A stretch of 64,000 nucleotides of DNA from Closterium sp. Naga37s-1. Taxonomy: Eukaryota > Streptophyta > Zygnematophyceae > Desmidiales > Closteriaceae. Positions within the stretch are counted from its first letter, which is position 1, and every line of letters begins with the position of its first letter. The stretch is taken from assembly GCA_947471745.1 (NCBI GenBank), contig CANJKZ010000822.1, positions 157,001-221,000 of the forward strand, given 5' to 3'. The translations under genes were made by a program, and so were the position numbers. Shown here piece after piece: positions 10,540 to 20,918 of this stretch. Below the pieces are notes generated by a model. It had not been told where the DNA came from. It did not search any database and saw nothing but the letters and a program-made list of their open reading frames with translations.

Positions 10540-11300
10540 AGCAGTGCATCGCCACAGCTACGGATTCTGGTGGAATTTATCCTACGATGTTACATTTTTT
10601 TCTCTTTGATTACTTGAAGGCTATGCTTAGACATTTGTAAGCAAGCTGCAGTCCGTACATTGATGAAGGCTGTTGACGACTGCTTGAAACAGTGCGGGTC
10701 TTTAACAGGTAAATAAGTGAGATAAAGTCTTACCACTTGTTGTTAATTCTTGAGGTGTTCGTAGTGTACCAGATGTATCCAAGAGTTTTGCGAAGATTCG
10801 CGATGTGTGGATGTCGCACACAGGGTGACATTGCAAACCGAACTGGGGAAGCTATCAGCGGACTGTGACTGCCACCGTAGTGCACCTTTTCGTAGAGTGG
10901 AGCATTCCCGTCTTCTGCCTGATGTCAATGAGGTCTTGTACCGCTTTGAATTGCATAGAAACGAAATACCGCCTGTATCACCTTTGCGTTGGCATTGCTT
11001 TCCTGCTAGCTCTAAGGAGGCGTCACAATTACTGAGGATAGCTGCGCATCAATACCAGCCAAATGCGGCACGTCTCCTCGCCTGTGCAATTCGACGCATG
11101 TTTCCAATGGTTGACTGTCGCAATTACTGCTCCTCGCAATCTATGGATGACGATTTCCAATTCGAAGCTATTGCATTTCCGCTTGACCTCTTTTTGGGGT
11201 CAACGGCAATTATAGGAGGCGCGTCGGAGCCTCACCCGTCACTCACGCCCAGCCAGCCCTACCTAATGGCGTGTCTCTTCGGCGCAGAGCAATTATTTTG
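10540..11300. other. 3' flank and intergenic DNA
   Basis: A/T-richer sequence after the stop, including a T-rich stretch near 10590-10610. Short open frames (for example 10807-11301) show no domain and no splice signals. Probably 3' UTR of the preceding gene plus upstream DNA of the CHRD gene. Confidence 0.4.
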
Positions 11301-11308
11301 ACGTGGCC

Positions 11309-11314
11309 TATAAA
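11309..11314 (+). promoter_or_regulatory. TATA box of first CHRD gene
   Basis: TATAAA in GGCCTATAAATGAGGG, 136 bp before the start codon. The tandem paralogue has TATATGAGGG at nearly the same distance. Confidence 0.6.
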
Positions 11315-11444
11315 TGAGGGGGGTTTCATCCATCTATTACACTAAATCAACGATCCATCTTTCACTAATTCAGCTCCCACACTTCTAGCTACTACAAACC
11401 GTTTCCTCCTGCAGACCGTGGTTCTGTGTCTCGTCTTTTGAATC

Positions 11445-12395
11445 ATGGCCTCAACTCCAGCCCGCGTGCTACACGTTGGTATGAAATCAGAGCCGCTTCT
11501 CGATCCTCTATGTTCTCAACGTTTCCATTTTTTTTCCCTAATTTCTCAATTCTTTTCGTTTAAATTGGAGAATAATCGGCGCTGCATTATAACCCTGCCT
11601 GAGCATCGACCTCTATCGCATGTGTTGCGAGCGTGCAGCATTCTTCGCGGCACTGGTGGCCCTTGCCTACTCGGACGACGATAAGGATTATGGTGCGTGT
11701 CCCTTCCATCTGCCTTTGCTATCCGTCATTTTCCTTAATTACCATGTCTTTCCGTTTCATACCTTCCCATTCTTGCATCATCTCTCCTTGTCTTCTGTCA
11801 CTTCATCCTCACTCACCCTCCTCGTTCTCCCTTCAACAGAGCGTTTTAACTCTCTGCTGATTGGAGCCAACGAGGTTCCAAAGAACAACACCGAAGCTGC
11901 CAGGAAAGCTGTCGGGGACAAACGAGGGATGGTCCACATGAAGCTTAAGATCTACAAGTGAGTCTTCCTCCTTCATTTGCTGTGCTACATCTGTGATGCA
12001 TGAGTAGCCGATGTCCTGCCTACACTTGTTTCAGCTTCGTTTGATACCTCTGGTGACCATCCGTGATCAGGGAGGATGGCAAGCCTACATGGCTGGAGTA
12101 TTCGGTGAAAGCGTTGAAGCTGGAAGGCGAGATGCCGCCAACCAAGACGCACATACACCCAGGGAACAAGGGGCAGAACAACCCCGTGCTGCTGGACCTG
12201 CCGTGCTCGTACGAGAGGAAGAGCCGCACCGACTGGCGCTGCAAGGGCTCCCTCGGGAAGAAGGAGCACGAACGCACCAACGACCTCGTGTCAGCGCTTA
12301 AGGATATCTCCAAGAATCCGAAGGGGCACTATGGGAATATTCACACGAAGAAGTATTCTGATGGTGCCGTGCGTGGTCAGCTCTCCAGGGGCTAG
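11445..12395 (+). CDS. Secreted CHRD-domain protein 1 (four exons)
   Basis: Exons 11445-11478, 11639-11692, 11840-11957 and 12071-12395, all with GT-AG borders and consistent phase, give 176 aa. An N-terminal signal peptide spans exons 1-2 (MASTPARVLHVAFFAALVAL, then AYSDDD). The rest is a CHRD domain (named for the repeats in chordin): FNSLLIGANEVP, then HMKLKIYK, EGEMPPTKTHIH, LDLPCSYE, NPKGHYGNIHT, DGAVRGQL. CHRD domains occur in secreted or periplasmic proteins of bacteria, plants and animals; molecular function is not settled. Exon 3 is exactly 118 bp here and in the paralogue downstream, so the pair arose by tandem duplication. Expected in the secretory pathway or cell wall (inference). 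Confidence 0.85.
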
Positions 12396-13253
12396 ATAAC
12401 CAAACAAGCTGAGGACTTGACAGTCGATGAGCAAGGAATAAAGCATCTGCAAGAGTAGATGCAAAATATTATACAAAAACTATGCTCTGTTGGTGGTGTC
12501 TGAGCAGATGGCCGACAGCAGAAACTTGTTATGATTTCATTACTATTGTCAGGGTGCGCTATGGAAGTGGTGAGGCTCCTTATTTTCCTAGGTAAGTGTG
12601 TTCCTCACATGTACCGGTAAGTGAACTCCGGTATATGGTTGTTCATATGTAACATTCAGTGTACGCGATAGTGCTGCTGTTGGCTGAATACAGTCCGCAA
12701 GTACTTGCCACACTAGTTCCTGCCCGTCGAACCAGTTCGCAAGGGAAGGCTGACCCGCTTGATGCCCTCTGCATTGCACAGCAAACAAATAGAACATTCG
12801 GAAACCGAATTGCACCGACTGTGTTGGCCGAAGAAGCTGAGGACCACAATGGCCTGTTCTGGTGCATCACGTTCGAAAGCGGTGAAAGCCGAAACCACGA
12901 TTCACCGTGTAGAAACTTACTGCACCTCACCAGGTTTAATTTTCCTCATTTTCGTCGCTTCCCTTCACGATTTCAGCAACGCGTCACACTCGTGGCTCGC
13001 CTATTTTCTCGCCTAGAGCTGCTATTATTGAGTTGCGGCCAATAGCATTTCAGCGAGTTGGCAAGAGTGACGACAATTACTTACTCGACGCCAATGTTAT
13101 TCCGGCTGATGCGCTCCCCAGTGCTATCAATGTTCCCGATGGCACTCGATGCGCATCGTCTCCTCCTATCGTTGGGCTGAAATACCTTCGCGGAATCAAA
13201 TGTGACGCCGGGCCTTTCTGACGTTTTTCCATCTCCGAGCCTCAATGTGACGA
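12396..13253. other. Intergenic DNA between CHRD genes
   Basis: 3' UTR of the first CHRD gene and upstream region of the second. No exon seen; short frames on both strands lack family motifs. Confidence 0.45.
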
Positions 13254-13260
13254 TATATGA
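13254..13260 (+). promoter_or_regulatory. TATA-like box of second CHRD gene
   Basis: TATATGA within GACGATATATGAGGG, 130 bp before the start codon. Like the first gene it is preceded by a GACG and followed by GAGGG. Confidence 0.5.
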
Positions 13261-13383
13261 GGGTAACTCCAGTCCCTAGAAACCCACGTAGGCGTATTTC
13301 TGCATTTCGCTGGACCTATTTAGTAGAAATCAGTAACTAGCTCCCTCTCGCGAACCGATTCTCATTTGACTATTCTTGAACTC

Positions 13384-14795
13384 ATGGCCTTCATTCGTGC
13401 TCGTTCGGTCTTACTATTGGGTAAGCGTTACCCCTAGAGAGAATCCGCAACGTCAATGTTAGCTCACTCAATACTCACTGCATGCCAGCTGTCAACCAGG
13501 CATGGTAACCCGATTGATAAATTCGCCTCTCGTCGTGTGTGTGTTCGTCGTCCAGCTTTCCTTGCCGCGTCGTTGGTCGCGAATGCTTACGCCGCTGGTT
13601 CCAGAAAAGACGCTCCGTTTTCTACCGGTCAGTTCGAAATCTCACGTTTGCATACCCAAAAATATATGTTCCGCGTATGAACACCATATGTCCACCGTGG
13701 ATTTTAATCTCACTCTGAAATCTCAATGGCGTGTGACTTTCCTTCCAACCCGAACTCACCCTCTCCCTCAATGTCACGATCGTGGTTAACCAATAAGCAA
13801 TGTCTCAATGTCCGGACCATCATTTTTACTTAACGATACAGTTCGCCCTCCCTGAAGTTGGCCTTTTGTTAGTCACACTGTTGAATCATGTGAACATTTT
13901 TGTCTTTGTGCTTTGTTGGGATAGTCAAACGATCAGTGTAGGCCCAATAAGCTTTGGCTTTTAGAGCCATGTTCGTTGTTTGTATGCTGGTCACGACCCT
14001 CTCTCTTTCAATGTCTCACTGCCAAGCTGCGACCTCACCTCCACCATCCCCTCCCAACCCCCCAACCCGCCCCTCTTCCCCCCCACACCCCCCCTCCCCC
14101 TCCATCCCCTCTCCCCCTCGTTTCTCGTTCAACAGACGCTTTAGGTGCCACCCTGTTGGGCAAGCTCGAGATTCCCAAGAATGGCTCCAAAGCTGCCAGG
14201 AACGCCGTGGGCGACCCACGCGGATCGGTTGTAATGAGACTGGATATCCACATGTGAGTTTGCCAGGCTTGAATTCCGCAGCTCTAACAGAGGAGAGCCA
14301 ATGGGTGCTCTGATGATACCGGGTTTAGTCTTCCATGTTCAAACCGCACTCTGTCATGTGATTCACGTGTCCGTCAATTCTTCCCCGGTAACCCCGTGAT
14401 GATGTGGCTTCGTGATATTCAGGGAAAACGGCCAGCCTTCGTGGCTCGAGTACAGACTGGCAGCTTTTCACATGCAGGGCAAAATGCCGCCGACCGCGAC
14501 GCATATACACAGCGCAAGAGCGGGATCGAACGGTCCCAAGGTGATGGATCTGCCGTGCGAATATCAATTCGAAAAGGAGAACGGTATATGGCTATGCAGC
14601 GGCGTGCTTGGCAAGAATTTGGCGGAACGGACAGCAAAGCTTTTGTCAACTCTCAAGGTTATTCGGAAGAATCCGAGGGGGTTCTATGGGAATATTCACA
14701 CGGTGAGGTATCTGGACGGCGCAGTGCGTGGGCAGTTAGGCAAAGCTGCTGAAGAGGGGGTACACTTCGATATGTGGTGGGAAACACTAGGATAA
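13384..14795 (+). CDS. Secreted CHRD-domain protein 2 (four exons)
   Basis: Exons 13384-13420, 13556-13627, 14136-14253 and 14423-14795 have GT-AG borders and join in phase to 199 aa. Signal peptide MAFIRARSVLLLAFLAASLV then NAYAAGS. The CHRD domain shows ALGATLLGKLEIP, VVMRLDIHM, QGKMPPTATHIH, MDLPCEYQ, NPRGFYGNIHT and DGAVRGQLGKAA. It has the same intron positions as its neighbour and an identical exon 3 length, but a longer C-terminal tail (EEGVHFDMWWETLG). The ATG was chosen because it gives the signal peptide and matches the TATA spacing of the first gene. Pairwise divergence is high, so the duplication is not recent. Confidence 0.85.
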
Positions 14796-15900
14796 GGGTT
14801 AACCATGTGTGTTTTGGTTTTGTTGTAATGTAATGAGTGAAGAGAACAGATGCTTTCCATTCCCTTGTACAATAATAGAACAATGCTTACATCATTGTTC
14901 CCTCTCACCCACCATCATTGTTCTCCCAACCATTACCTGCAATGCTATGTGTGACTATCCTACCAACCAGCCCACCATGCTTTCAATGCACAACACAACA
15001 CAAAGTAGGATCTCCTGGTTCTTTTTCCGTCATCCGTATTCTCTGTTCCCTGTTACCCTGTTGCTCAAAGTCCCCTGCCCTGCCCTCTTCACTCTTCTGC
15101 TCAGCCTTGCTACTTCCATTTGAATCCATTCCCTAGGTCCTACTCCTGCTCACGCTGTGCCACACACAGTCCACATCGGCACACAAAACCATAGTCTGCT
15201 AGCAGTGAGGTGTATTGTGAAAAGTCTCCAAACACACAAAAAGGTAGTCTGCCAGACCTCGTTTTTCTTCTCGTGAAAGAGACCCCTCCACGGTAGGCGG
15301 TGACCACCTGTGGGCGATACGGTATGTTGGGGGGGGGAGAAAGAGAGGGAGGGGGGGAGAGAGAAAAGGGGGGGGGGAGAGAGATAAGGTGGGGGGGGTT
15401 GGAGAGAGAAAGGGGAGGAGTGACTCCCCCACATAGGAAATGAACACCTGTGGGCAAAAGGTGAACAAGACGAAGAAAGAAAGGAAAAAAACATTCGCAC
15501 GATCACAAGGGCCGAAGGAAGGACTAGGGTAACGGGCAGGACATACTAACCGGACAGGTGTTGCAGGGAGCAATCAGGGACTGGTGTGTGTGCCTGCCTG
15601 CCTGCATGCATGCCACTGTTGCAGGGAACATCATATTGCACCCGGCCGGGGTTACAAAGGAGTGCATCGCTCCCATAAAAAGCAGGATATTTCCGGAAAT
15701 AAACGGGTTGTTGCCGATGGGTAGAAGCTGCGGGTGCACCAGGTGCTGCTGGTGCTGTCGGTGCTGTTGGTGCTGCCGATGCTGCTGGTGCTACTGCCAG
15801 TGCCGTTAAATTTTGGTTGGGGATCACAGGTGGGCAGAAGTTGGCCTATCTGCTTTCTTCCTTACTTGCATTGTAGTGGGGAGGGCAGCAGCAGATAGTT
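14796..15900. other. Intergenic DNA with G-rich microsatellites
   Basis: Contains G-rich runs at 15325-15420 (for example GGGGGGGGGAGA and AGGGGGGGGGAGAGAG) and GGTGCTGCTGGTGCTG repeats at 15740-15800. No gene recognised; this is the 3' flank of both the CHRD gene and the convergent hydrolase gene. Confidence 0.5.
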
Positions 15901-15917
15901 TATGTCTCTGAAGTTGG

Positions 15918-15962
15918 GTGAGGAGAAAGGAGAGGACAGCGCTGTTGAACTTGCTGCTGTTG
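15918..15962 (-). pseudogene. Partial copy of the hydrolase last exon
   Basis: Read on minus it gives SKFNSAVLSFLLT, a copy of the QFNSAVLSFLTTH stretch of the last exon at 16010-16090. It lies just 3' of the gene. Confidence 0.65.
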
Positions 15963-16009
15963 ACACTCTAGATGGCACTGATGCTGGGTGGTTGATGCAG
16001 GGAGCAGCA

Positions 16010-17146
16010 CTAATGGCACTTAAGATGGTTTAGGTCATGCGTGGTGAGGAAGGAGAGGACGGCGCTGTTGAACTGTGCTGCTTTGTGCGCCTGGCAGGAT
16101 GGGCATAGGGGTTGAAGGGGCATGGGAAGGGGTTGAAGGAGCATGGGAAGGGATTGAAGGAGCATGGGAAGGGGTTGAAGGAGCATGGGAAGGGGTTGAA
16201 GGAGCATGGGAAGGGGTTGAAGAAGCATGGGATGAACGTGAGGAATTGCACAGGAGCATAGAGCTTGAGTGGAGGAGGGGTGGATGGGAAGAGAGGTGGA
16301 GGGGAGGAGAGGTGGAGGGAGGAGAGATGAAGAGGAGAGATGAAGAGGAGGACAGTAGAGACGTGGCATGCTGCCTACGTACTGACACACCCCTCATCAC
16401 TGCATATGCACCCCTCGGCACCCCTCATCACACCTCAGCACACCTGAATGGCATGAGCGCCCTTCTCAATCACCTCAAGGCGACAGGATGAGCCAAAGTG
16501 CCTGATCGGGGGAAGAGGGGGACGGTCAGGGAAATGTGTATTTGAGCAATGGGAAGGGATGAAAGTGAAAAAGGGGAAGAAGAGGGGACGGGAGAAGGGA
16601 AGATGGAGAAAGGGAGAGGTTTATGTGAACAATAACAGGTGATAAATCTGGAGAAGGGTGGAGGTGGAGAGGGGGAAAGGTGGAGAAGGGGGAAGGTGGG
16701 GAGGGGGCATGGTGGAAAAGGGTGGAAGGTGGGGAGGGGGCATGGTGGAAAAGGGTGGAAGGTGGGGAGGGGGCATGGTGGAAAAGGGTGGAAGGTGGGG
16801 AGGGGGCATGGTGGAAAAGGGTGGAAGGTGGGGAGGGGGCATGGTGGAAAAGGGTGGAAGGTGGGGAGGGGGGATGGTGGAGTGGGGGCAGAAACTTAAC
16901 CAGGCCAAGTGTTTGAGTGCTGTGTGTGCGTGTGTGTGTGTGCAAGTGCGCGGGGAGGGAAGGAGAAAGCAGAACCGAGAAGGAGGGAGCGAGAGAGGGA
17001 GTCTCACCGGTGCATGCGATGGGCAATGGAAAGGGGAAAGAGCTGGTCACTACCTCCCCACACAACAAGGGTGGGCTGTTACGTGGATCGGGCGGGGTAT
17101 GAGAGAGAGTGGATGGGAGACAGAGTTACATCACAAAACAGTGGGG

Positions 17147-17184
<38 letters not shown>

Positions 17185-19009
17185 GGAGAAACGTGGGGAG
17201 AGGAGAAATGCAGGGTGAAAGGGAAAAAACAAGGAGTAAGCGAAATCGCTGGCATGCGAGAGAATTGAGGTGTGGTGAGAGAAAGGCATCAAGGAATTAC
17301 CTCCAGTCTCGATGCCACTCCTCACATGCACAATGTAATTGTCGACCCCTGTGCACTTCACCGCATTTCACCACTCAGCACCTACCATTGAAGGCACAGC
17401 GATGCCCTCTGGATGCTGTGCATTGGCATGTGCTTCTCTCAACGACGCCTCCAGCAGCCCTGCCTTCTCCTCCCTGTTCTCAAACAGCACCTGCCATGCA
17501 TGCACCACACAACAACGCACAGCACCACACAGCAACGCACATCACCTCACAGCACCATGCTCGCACAGCATTGACGGTTCTCACAAGTTGAGGAAGCTTC
17601 AGCTTGAATCAGCTATTCCGGAGTCACTGTTGAGAATCTGAACCCGTGCACATGCAACAGATTCTCCAGAGAGCCGGACAGCCGGCCAGCCGGACAGCCG
17701 GCCAGCCGGACAACTGGACAGCCAGACAGCCAGACAGCCAGACAGCCGGACAGCCGGACAGCCGGACAGCCGGACAGCCGGCCAGCCGGCCAGACAGCCG
17801 GACAGCCGGACAGCCGGACATCAGAATCTCAAAGCCCTTCACTCCAGCGGAGTCCGGATCTGGGAGGGAGAGGAATGACCGGGAGTGGCACACACACACA
17901 CCTCCAAGGCGTCCTGCAGCAGCCAATCCGGGAGGTACGGCGCCTCGTTGTTCCCGAGCCTGATCAGCCGAAGCAGGCCGCTAGGCTCGGTGGGCAGGAA
18001 GAGGTCCGGTGGAGTCTTGGCGTGCCAGTGCTGCAGCACCCCCTGCACCTCCCCCTGCGTCAGCATGAGCCCCGCCCCTCCCAGCACTAGCTGGGTGACA
18101 CGTGTGGGATAGAGAGTGGCCATCCTGCAGGGGGGGATAATGGGAGGGGAGAAACCCGGGGAAGAGGGGACGGAGAAGGGGAGAGAGGAGAGGAGTGAGA
18201 AGGTGGGATGTGAGCAATCAGGCGGCCAGTGTGTGCGCCTGTCTGTCTGCCTGCCTGCCTTCCTGCCTGCGTGTGTACGTGCGTGCTACTGTTGCAGCAC
18301 CCCCTGCACCTCGCCCTGCGTCAGCATGAGCCCCTCCCCTCCCAGCACTAGCTGGGCGACACGTGCGGGATAGAGGGTAGCCATTCTGCAGGGGAGGGAA
18401 GGAGGGAGAGGAGGAGAGGTGGGATGGTTGCTGGCTGGGGCGTTTGTCTGGCCGATCCTGCCGTAATGCACAGCTTATGGATGGATTACGGCATTTGACG
18501 AGGAGAAGAGGACTTTGGCTTACTTACTTGTGGGCGACGATCCCGCCGTAGCTCACGCCGACGACGGCGCACCGTTGGATGCCCAGCCGGTCCATCAGCG
18601 CGATCATCGCTTCCGCCTGGAACCGCTCGTCGCGCCGCGAATCGCGGGAGTACGAGCCGCGGAAGAACAGCAGGTCGGGGATGTAGAGGTCGAAATGGCG
18701 GGAAAACGCGGCGAGCTGATTTATCCAGTGGTTTAACGACGACGCGCCGAAGCCGTGGAGGAGTAACAGAGGGGGTTTCGCGGGAATTGCGGCGGAAGGC
18801 ACGGCGGGTGATGCGGCGGGTTCCACGCCGCGAGACGCGGGGACCCAGCAGGAGACGAGCGTGAGATTGTCGACGTGGAATTGGTCAAGGCGCAGGCCAT
18901 ACGCGTTATAAACGAGCGCGAAACATGATTCTTGGATTTCGATTACGCTGGGCAGCAGGCGAGTGGGAAGGGCGGCTGAGGAGAGGAGGCAGGACGGGAG
19001 TATCGCCAT
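16010..19009 (-). CDS. Alpha/beta hydrolase, plant type (six exons, complete)
   Basis: On minus: exons 18528-19009, 17902-18124, 17386-17490, 17008-17075, 16444-16501 and 16010-16090. All have GT-AG borders and phases agree, giving 338 aa. The fold's landmarks are present: PPLLLLHGFGASSLNHW (oxyanion region); nucleophile elbow GVSYGG with Ser153; VVWGGSDQLFP with acidic Asp280; LEVIEKGAHAIQ with His309. The N-terminal half (ALVYNAYGLR, SRHFDLYIPDLLFF, RRDERFQAEAM) resembles plant hydrolases such as recalled Arabidopsis At4g39955; substrate unknown. Length fits the family (~330 aa). The start at 19009 was chosen as the first Met before family-like sequence. The hydrophobic N-terminus could be a targeting signal. 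Introns hold several minisatellites and partial exon copies. Confidence 0.85.
16107..16225. repeat. 21-bp tandem repeat, six copies (hydrolase intron)
   Basis: GGGGTTGAAGGAGCATGGGAA repeats at 21-bp spacing; reads EGAWEGV on plus. It lies in intron 5 of the minus-strand hydrolase gene. Confidence 0.85.
16681..16880. repeat. 33-bp tandem repeat, about six copies (hydrolase intron)
   Basis: Units contain GGTGGGGAGGGGGCATGGTG followed by GAAAAGGGTGGAA. Open in all frames, so nearby long frames are artefacts. Confidence 0.85.
17147..17183. repeat. Poly-A run of 37
   Basis: Uninterrupted A run on plus (T run in the hydrolase transcript) in intron 3. Its length may be unstable or an assembly estimate. 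Confidence 0.9.
17665..17822. repeat. GCCGGACA 8-bp microsatellite
   Basis: Roughly 19 copies of GCCGGACA and variants (GCCAGACA, GCCGGCCA) in intron 2 of the hydrolase gene. Confidence 0.85.
18286..18386 (-). pseudogene. Partial upstream copy of hydrolase exon 2
   Basis: On minus an intact CTGCAG acceptor is followed by ATGGCTACC and the reading MATLYPARVAQLVLGGEGLM, LTQGEVQGVLQQ, then a stop. It matches the first ~100 bp of the functional exon 2 (17902-18124), whose acceptor gives the same Lys codon across the junction. No donor seen. Splicing to it would truncate the protein soon after the nucleophile. Confidence 0.75.
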
Positions 19010-19791
19010 GGCTGGTAACCCAAATTGTAACCGGAGACCCGAAATGTAACTCGACCTGTAACCAGCGTGCACAGTACGCCAATGCACAGGCCGCAATCTT
19101 ACGAGTAAGTAGTAGAGCGATCTACTTATCGCCGTTGATTACAAGCCAAGCCTGCTACTACCCCATCCACGCTCAGCAGGCCACAGGCTTCCGCCGAGTG
19201 CGCTGCTCCACCTAGTAAGCCGCATGCTATGTCGGATCGCCAACTTGCACTTCTGCCACGACACCGCGACTCCTACTGGAAACGAATAAGTAAATACTTG
19301 GATTTCTACTCCTGGGTGTATGGTGGCAGGAGGCTTGACCGCGACCCACCAGTTACACGAGCTACCATGCTTGCTGCTCAACCGTGGAATCCTGGTTGTT
19401 TTGTGCCTACCACACAGCCTCACAACAACCAGCAGAACTTGCCGTGGAAATGACGGTTGCGTTTGACTCGGTGTTACCACAAGAAACGAAATGAGATGAG
19501 ACGATGGGCGGGACAGGAGGGATCTGACCTGACTGGAGCTGTTGTTGACTGGCGCAAGGAGGGGATGCAAGTTCCAAATTCCAATCATCCGTTCGTTTTG
19601 TCGGAAGCATTTTCGTTCCCCTCGCGAAGGCTTCTGACCAGGGTCCAAACCGGACTTAACGAAACAATGTGCTGTCTATACAGAACTCGCTTGGAACCAC
19701 AGAGATGCCCCAGACGTACGGGCGATACCGGGATTCGTCCGGCTTCGTATTTTCCGTCGTCAGCTTCGTGCAGAGCAGTCTTGTTCCTCAG
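19010..19791. other. Intergenic DNA upstream of the hydrolase gene
   Basis: Promoter side of the minus-strand hydrolase. No TATA box or exon recognised; short frames have no domain. Confidence 0.4.
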
Positions 19792-19943
19792 GGGGTGTCC
19801 GAAGTGAAACGTCGATGGATGTCGGCGGATGTCGGCGGATGTCGGAGAATCCTGACGGTCGAAATCTCCGATCCGAGGGCTGATATGTATCGACATCCCC
19901 AAAAGGATGTCAGCGGATGTCGACGTTTCACTTCGGACACCCT
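19792..19943. mobile_element. 152-bp MITE with ~23-bp terminal inverted repeats
   Basis: Begins GGGGTGTCCGAAGTGAAACG and ends with the near-exact inverse (CGTTTCACTTCGGACACCCT). It is flanked by the 5-bp direct repeat CTCAG (19787-19791 and 19944-19948). Inside are repeats of GGATGTCGGC. Non-coding DNA transposon derivative; superfamily not assigned. Confidence 0.85.
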
Positions 19944-19948
19944 CTCAG

Positions 19949-20918
19949 CATGGGTTTCGCAGAACATGGTACCAGCCTCATCCTGCCCGTGCGCTGTCCA
20001 CCAAAACGGGAGGTTTTGAAGTGTGTTCCAGTGGAAGTGGTTCACTCACACTGAAGCATAGCAAATCTCAGTGAAGCACACAAAAACGTGTACAGATCTT
20101 ATGATGATATGCGTTGAAACCCCGATATTGTTCCTGCAGTTCATCAGCTCATCTTGTACATTTCCCCATCCCTCCGCCAGAATGTTATTGGCTGTCATGT
20201 AGACAATACATACCGAGGGCAGGGGAGGAACAGTGTTTGCTTCGCTACACCCCCAACCACCACGATTGCCTTCATGTCCACCTGATCCGTGCCCCTTGAC
20301 TAGGTTCGGAACGATATTCTCCAGTTTGCACATCAACACACTCGAACCACATGATCCTTTCCCCCCTCCGCAACCTTCAGGTTCGGTCGGGCAGGGCATG
20401 CCTGAGAGCCCTTGCCCCTCGAGATTGCCGCCAACCTTTCTGCTGCTCTGCTCGATTCCCCCTAGACCCATGTTTTGGCGACATTCCCAGAACCAGAACG
20501 CCATGAAGTTGTCGCGACTCCATAACACCAGTGCTGCTCGCAATTCAAGACCATCGAAGAAGTGACTTGATGTCTGCTCCTGCTCTTGTCCTGCCTTGGA
20601 AGTAGATTGTGTCTTTTCGGCTGCAAAGGGCGTGTAGCTCGCCTTCGAGTCGTCCCTATTGATATCTTACCATACTGGAGGTAGTCAGTGTGTGCTGAAC
20701 ACTGGAGGGTTGGGTCCAGACATGCTTTGCCAATCAAGGAACGACGATCGCATTCTGTTTCAACAATGCTAGAACAAGCAGCGAGTTAGCACCTCTGAGA
20801 CTCGGTGGGTCAATAGTGATTGTTGATTTATTCTCCTGACTCAGAAACGTAGTCAGCGACGCGGTGAGTTAACAAGTTTAAGACTTCGTGACGGCGTGAC
20901 GCAATCAGTGACGCGAAA
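19949..20918. other. Intergenic DNA, nothing recognised
   Basis: Upstream of the U-box kinase gene. A 165-codon minus frame at 20046-20543 shows no domain or exon context. The kinase gene's promoter should lie near 20800-20918, but no clear TATA box was seen. Confidence 0.35.

Noticed and set aside
10807-11301. 164-codon plus frame before the CHRD gene
   Set aside because: No domain, ends at the TATA element of the next gene; likely chance.
20046-20543. 165-codon minus frame
   Set aside because: No recognised motif, no splice partners, intergenic position.
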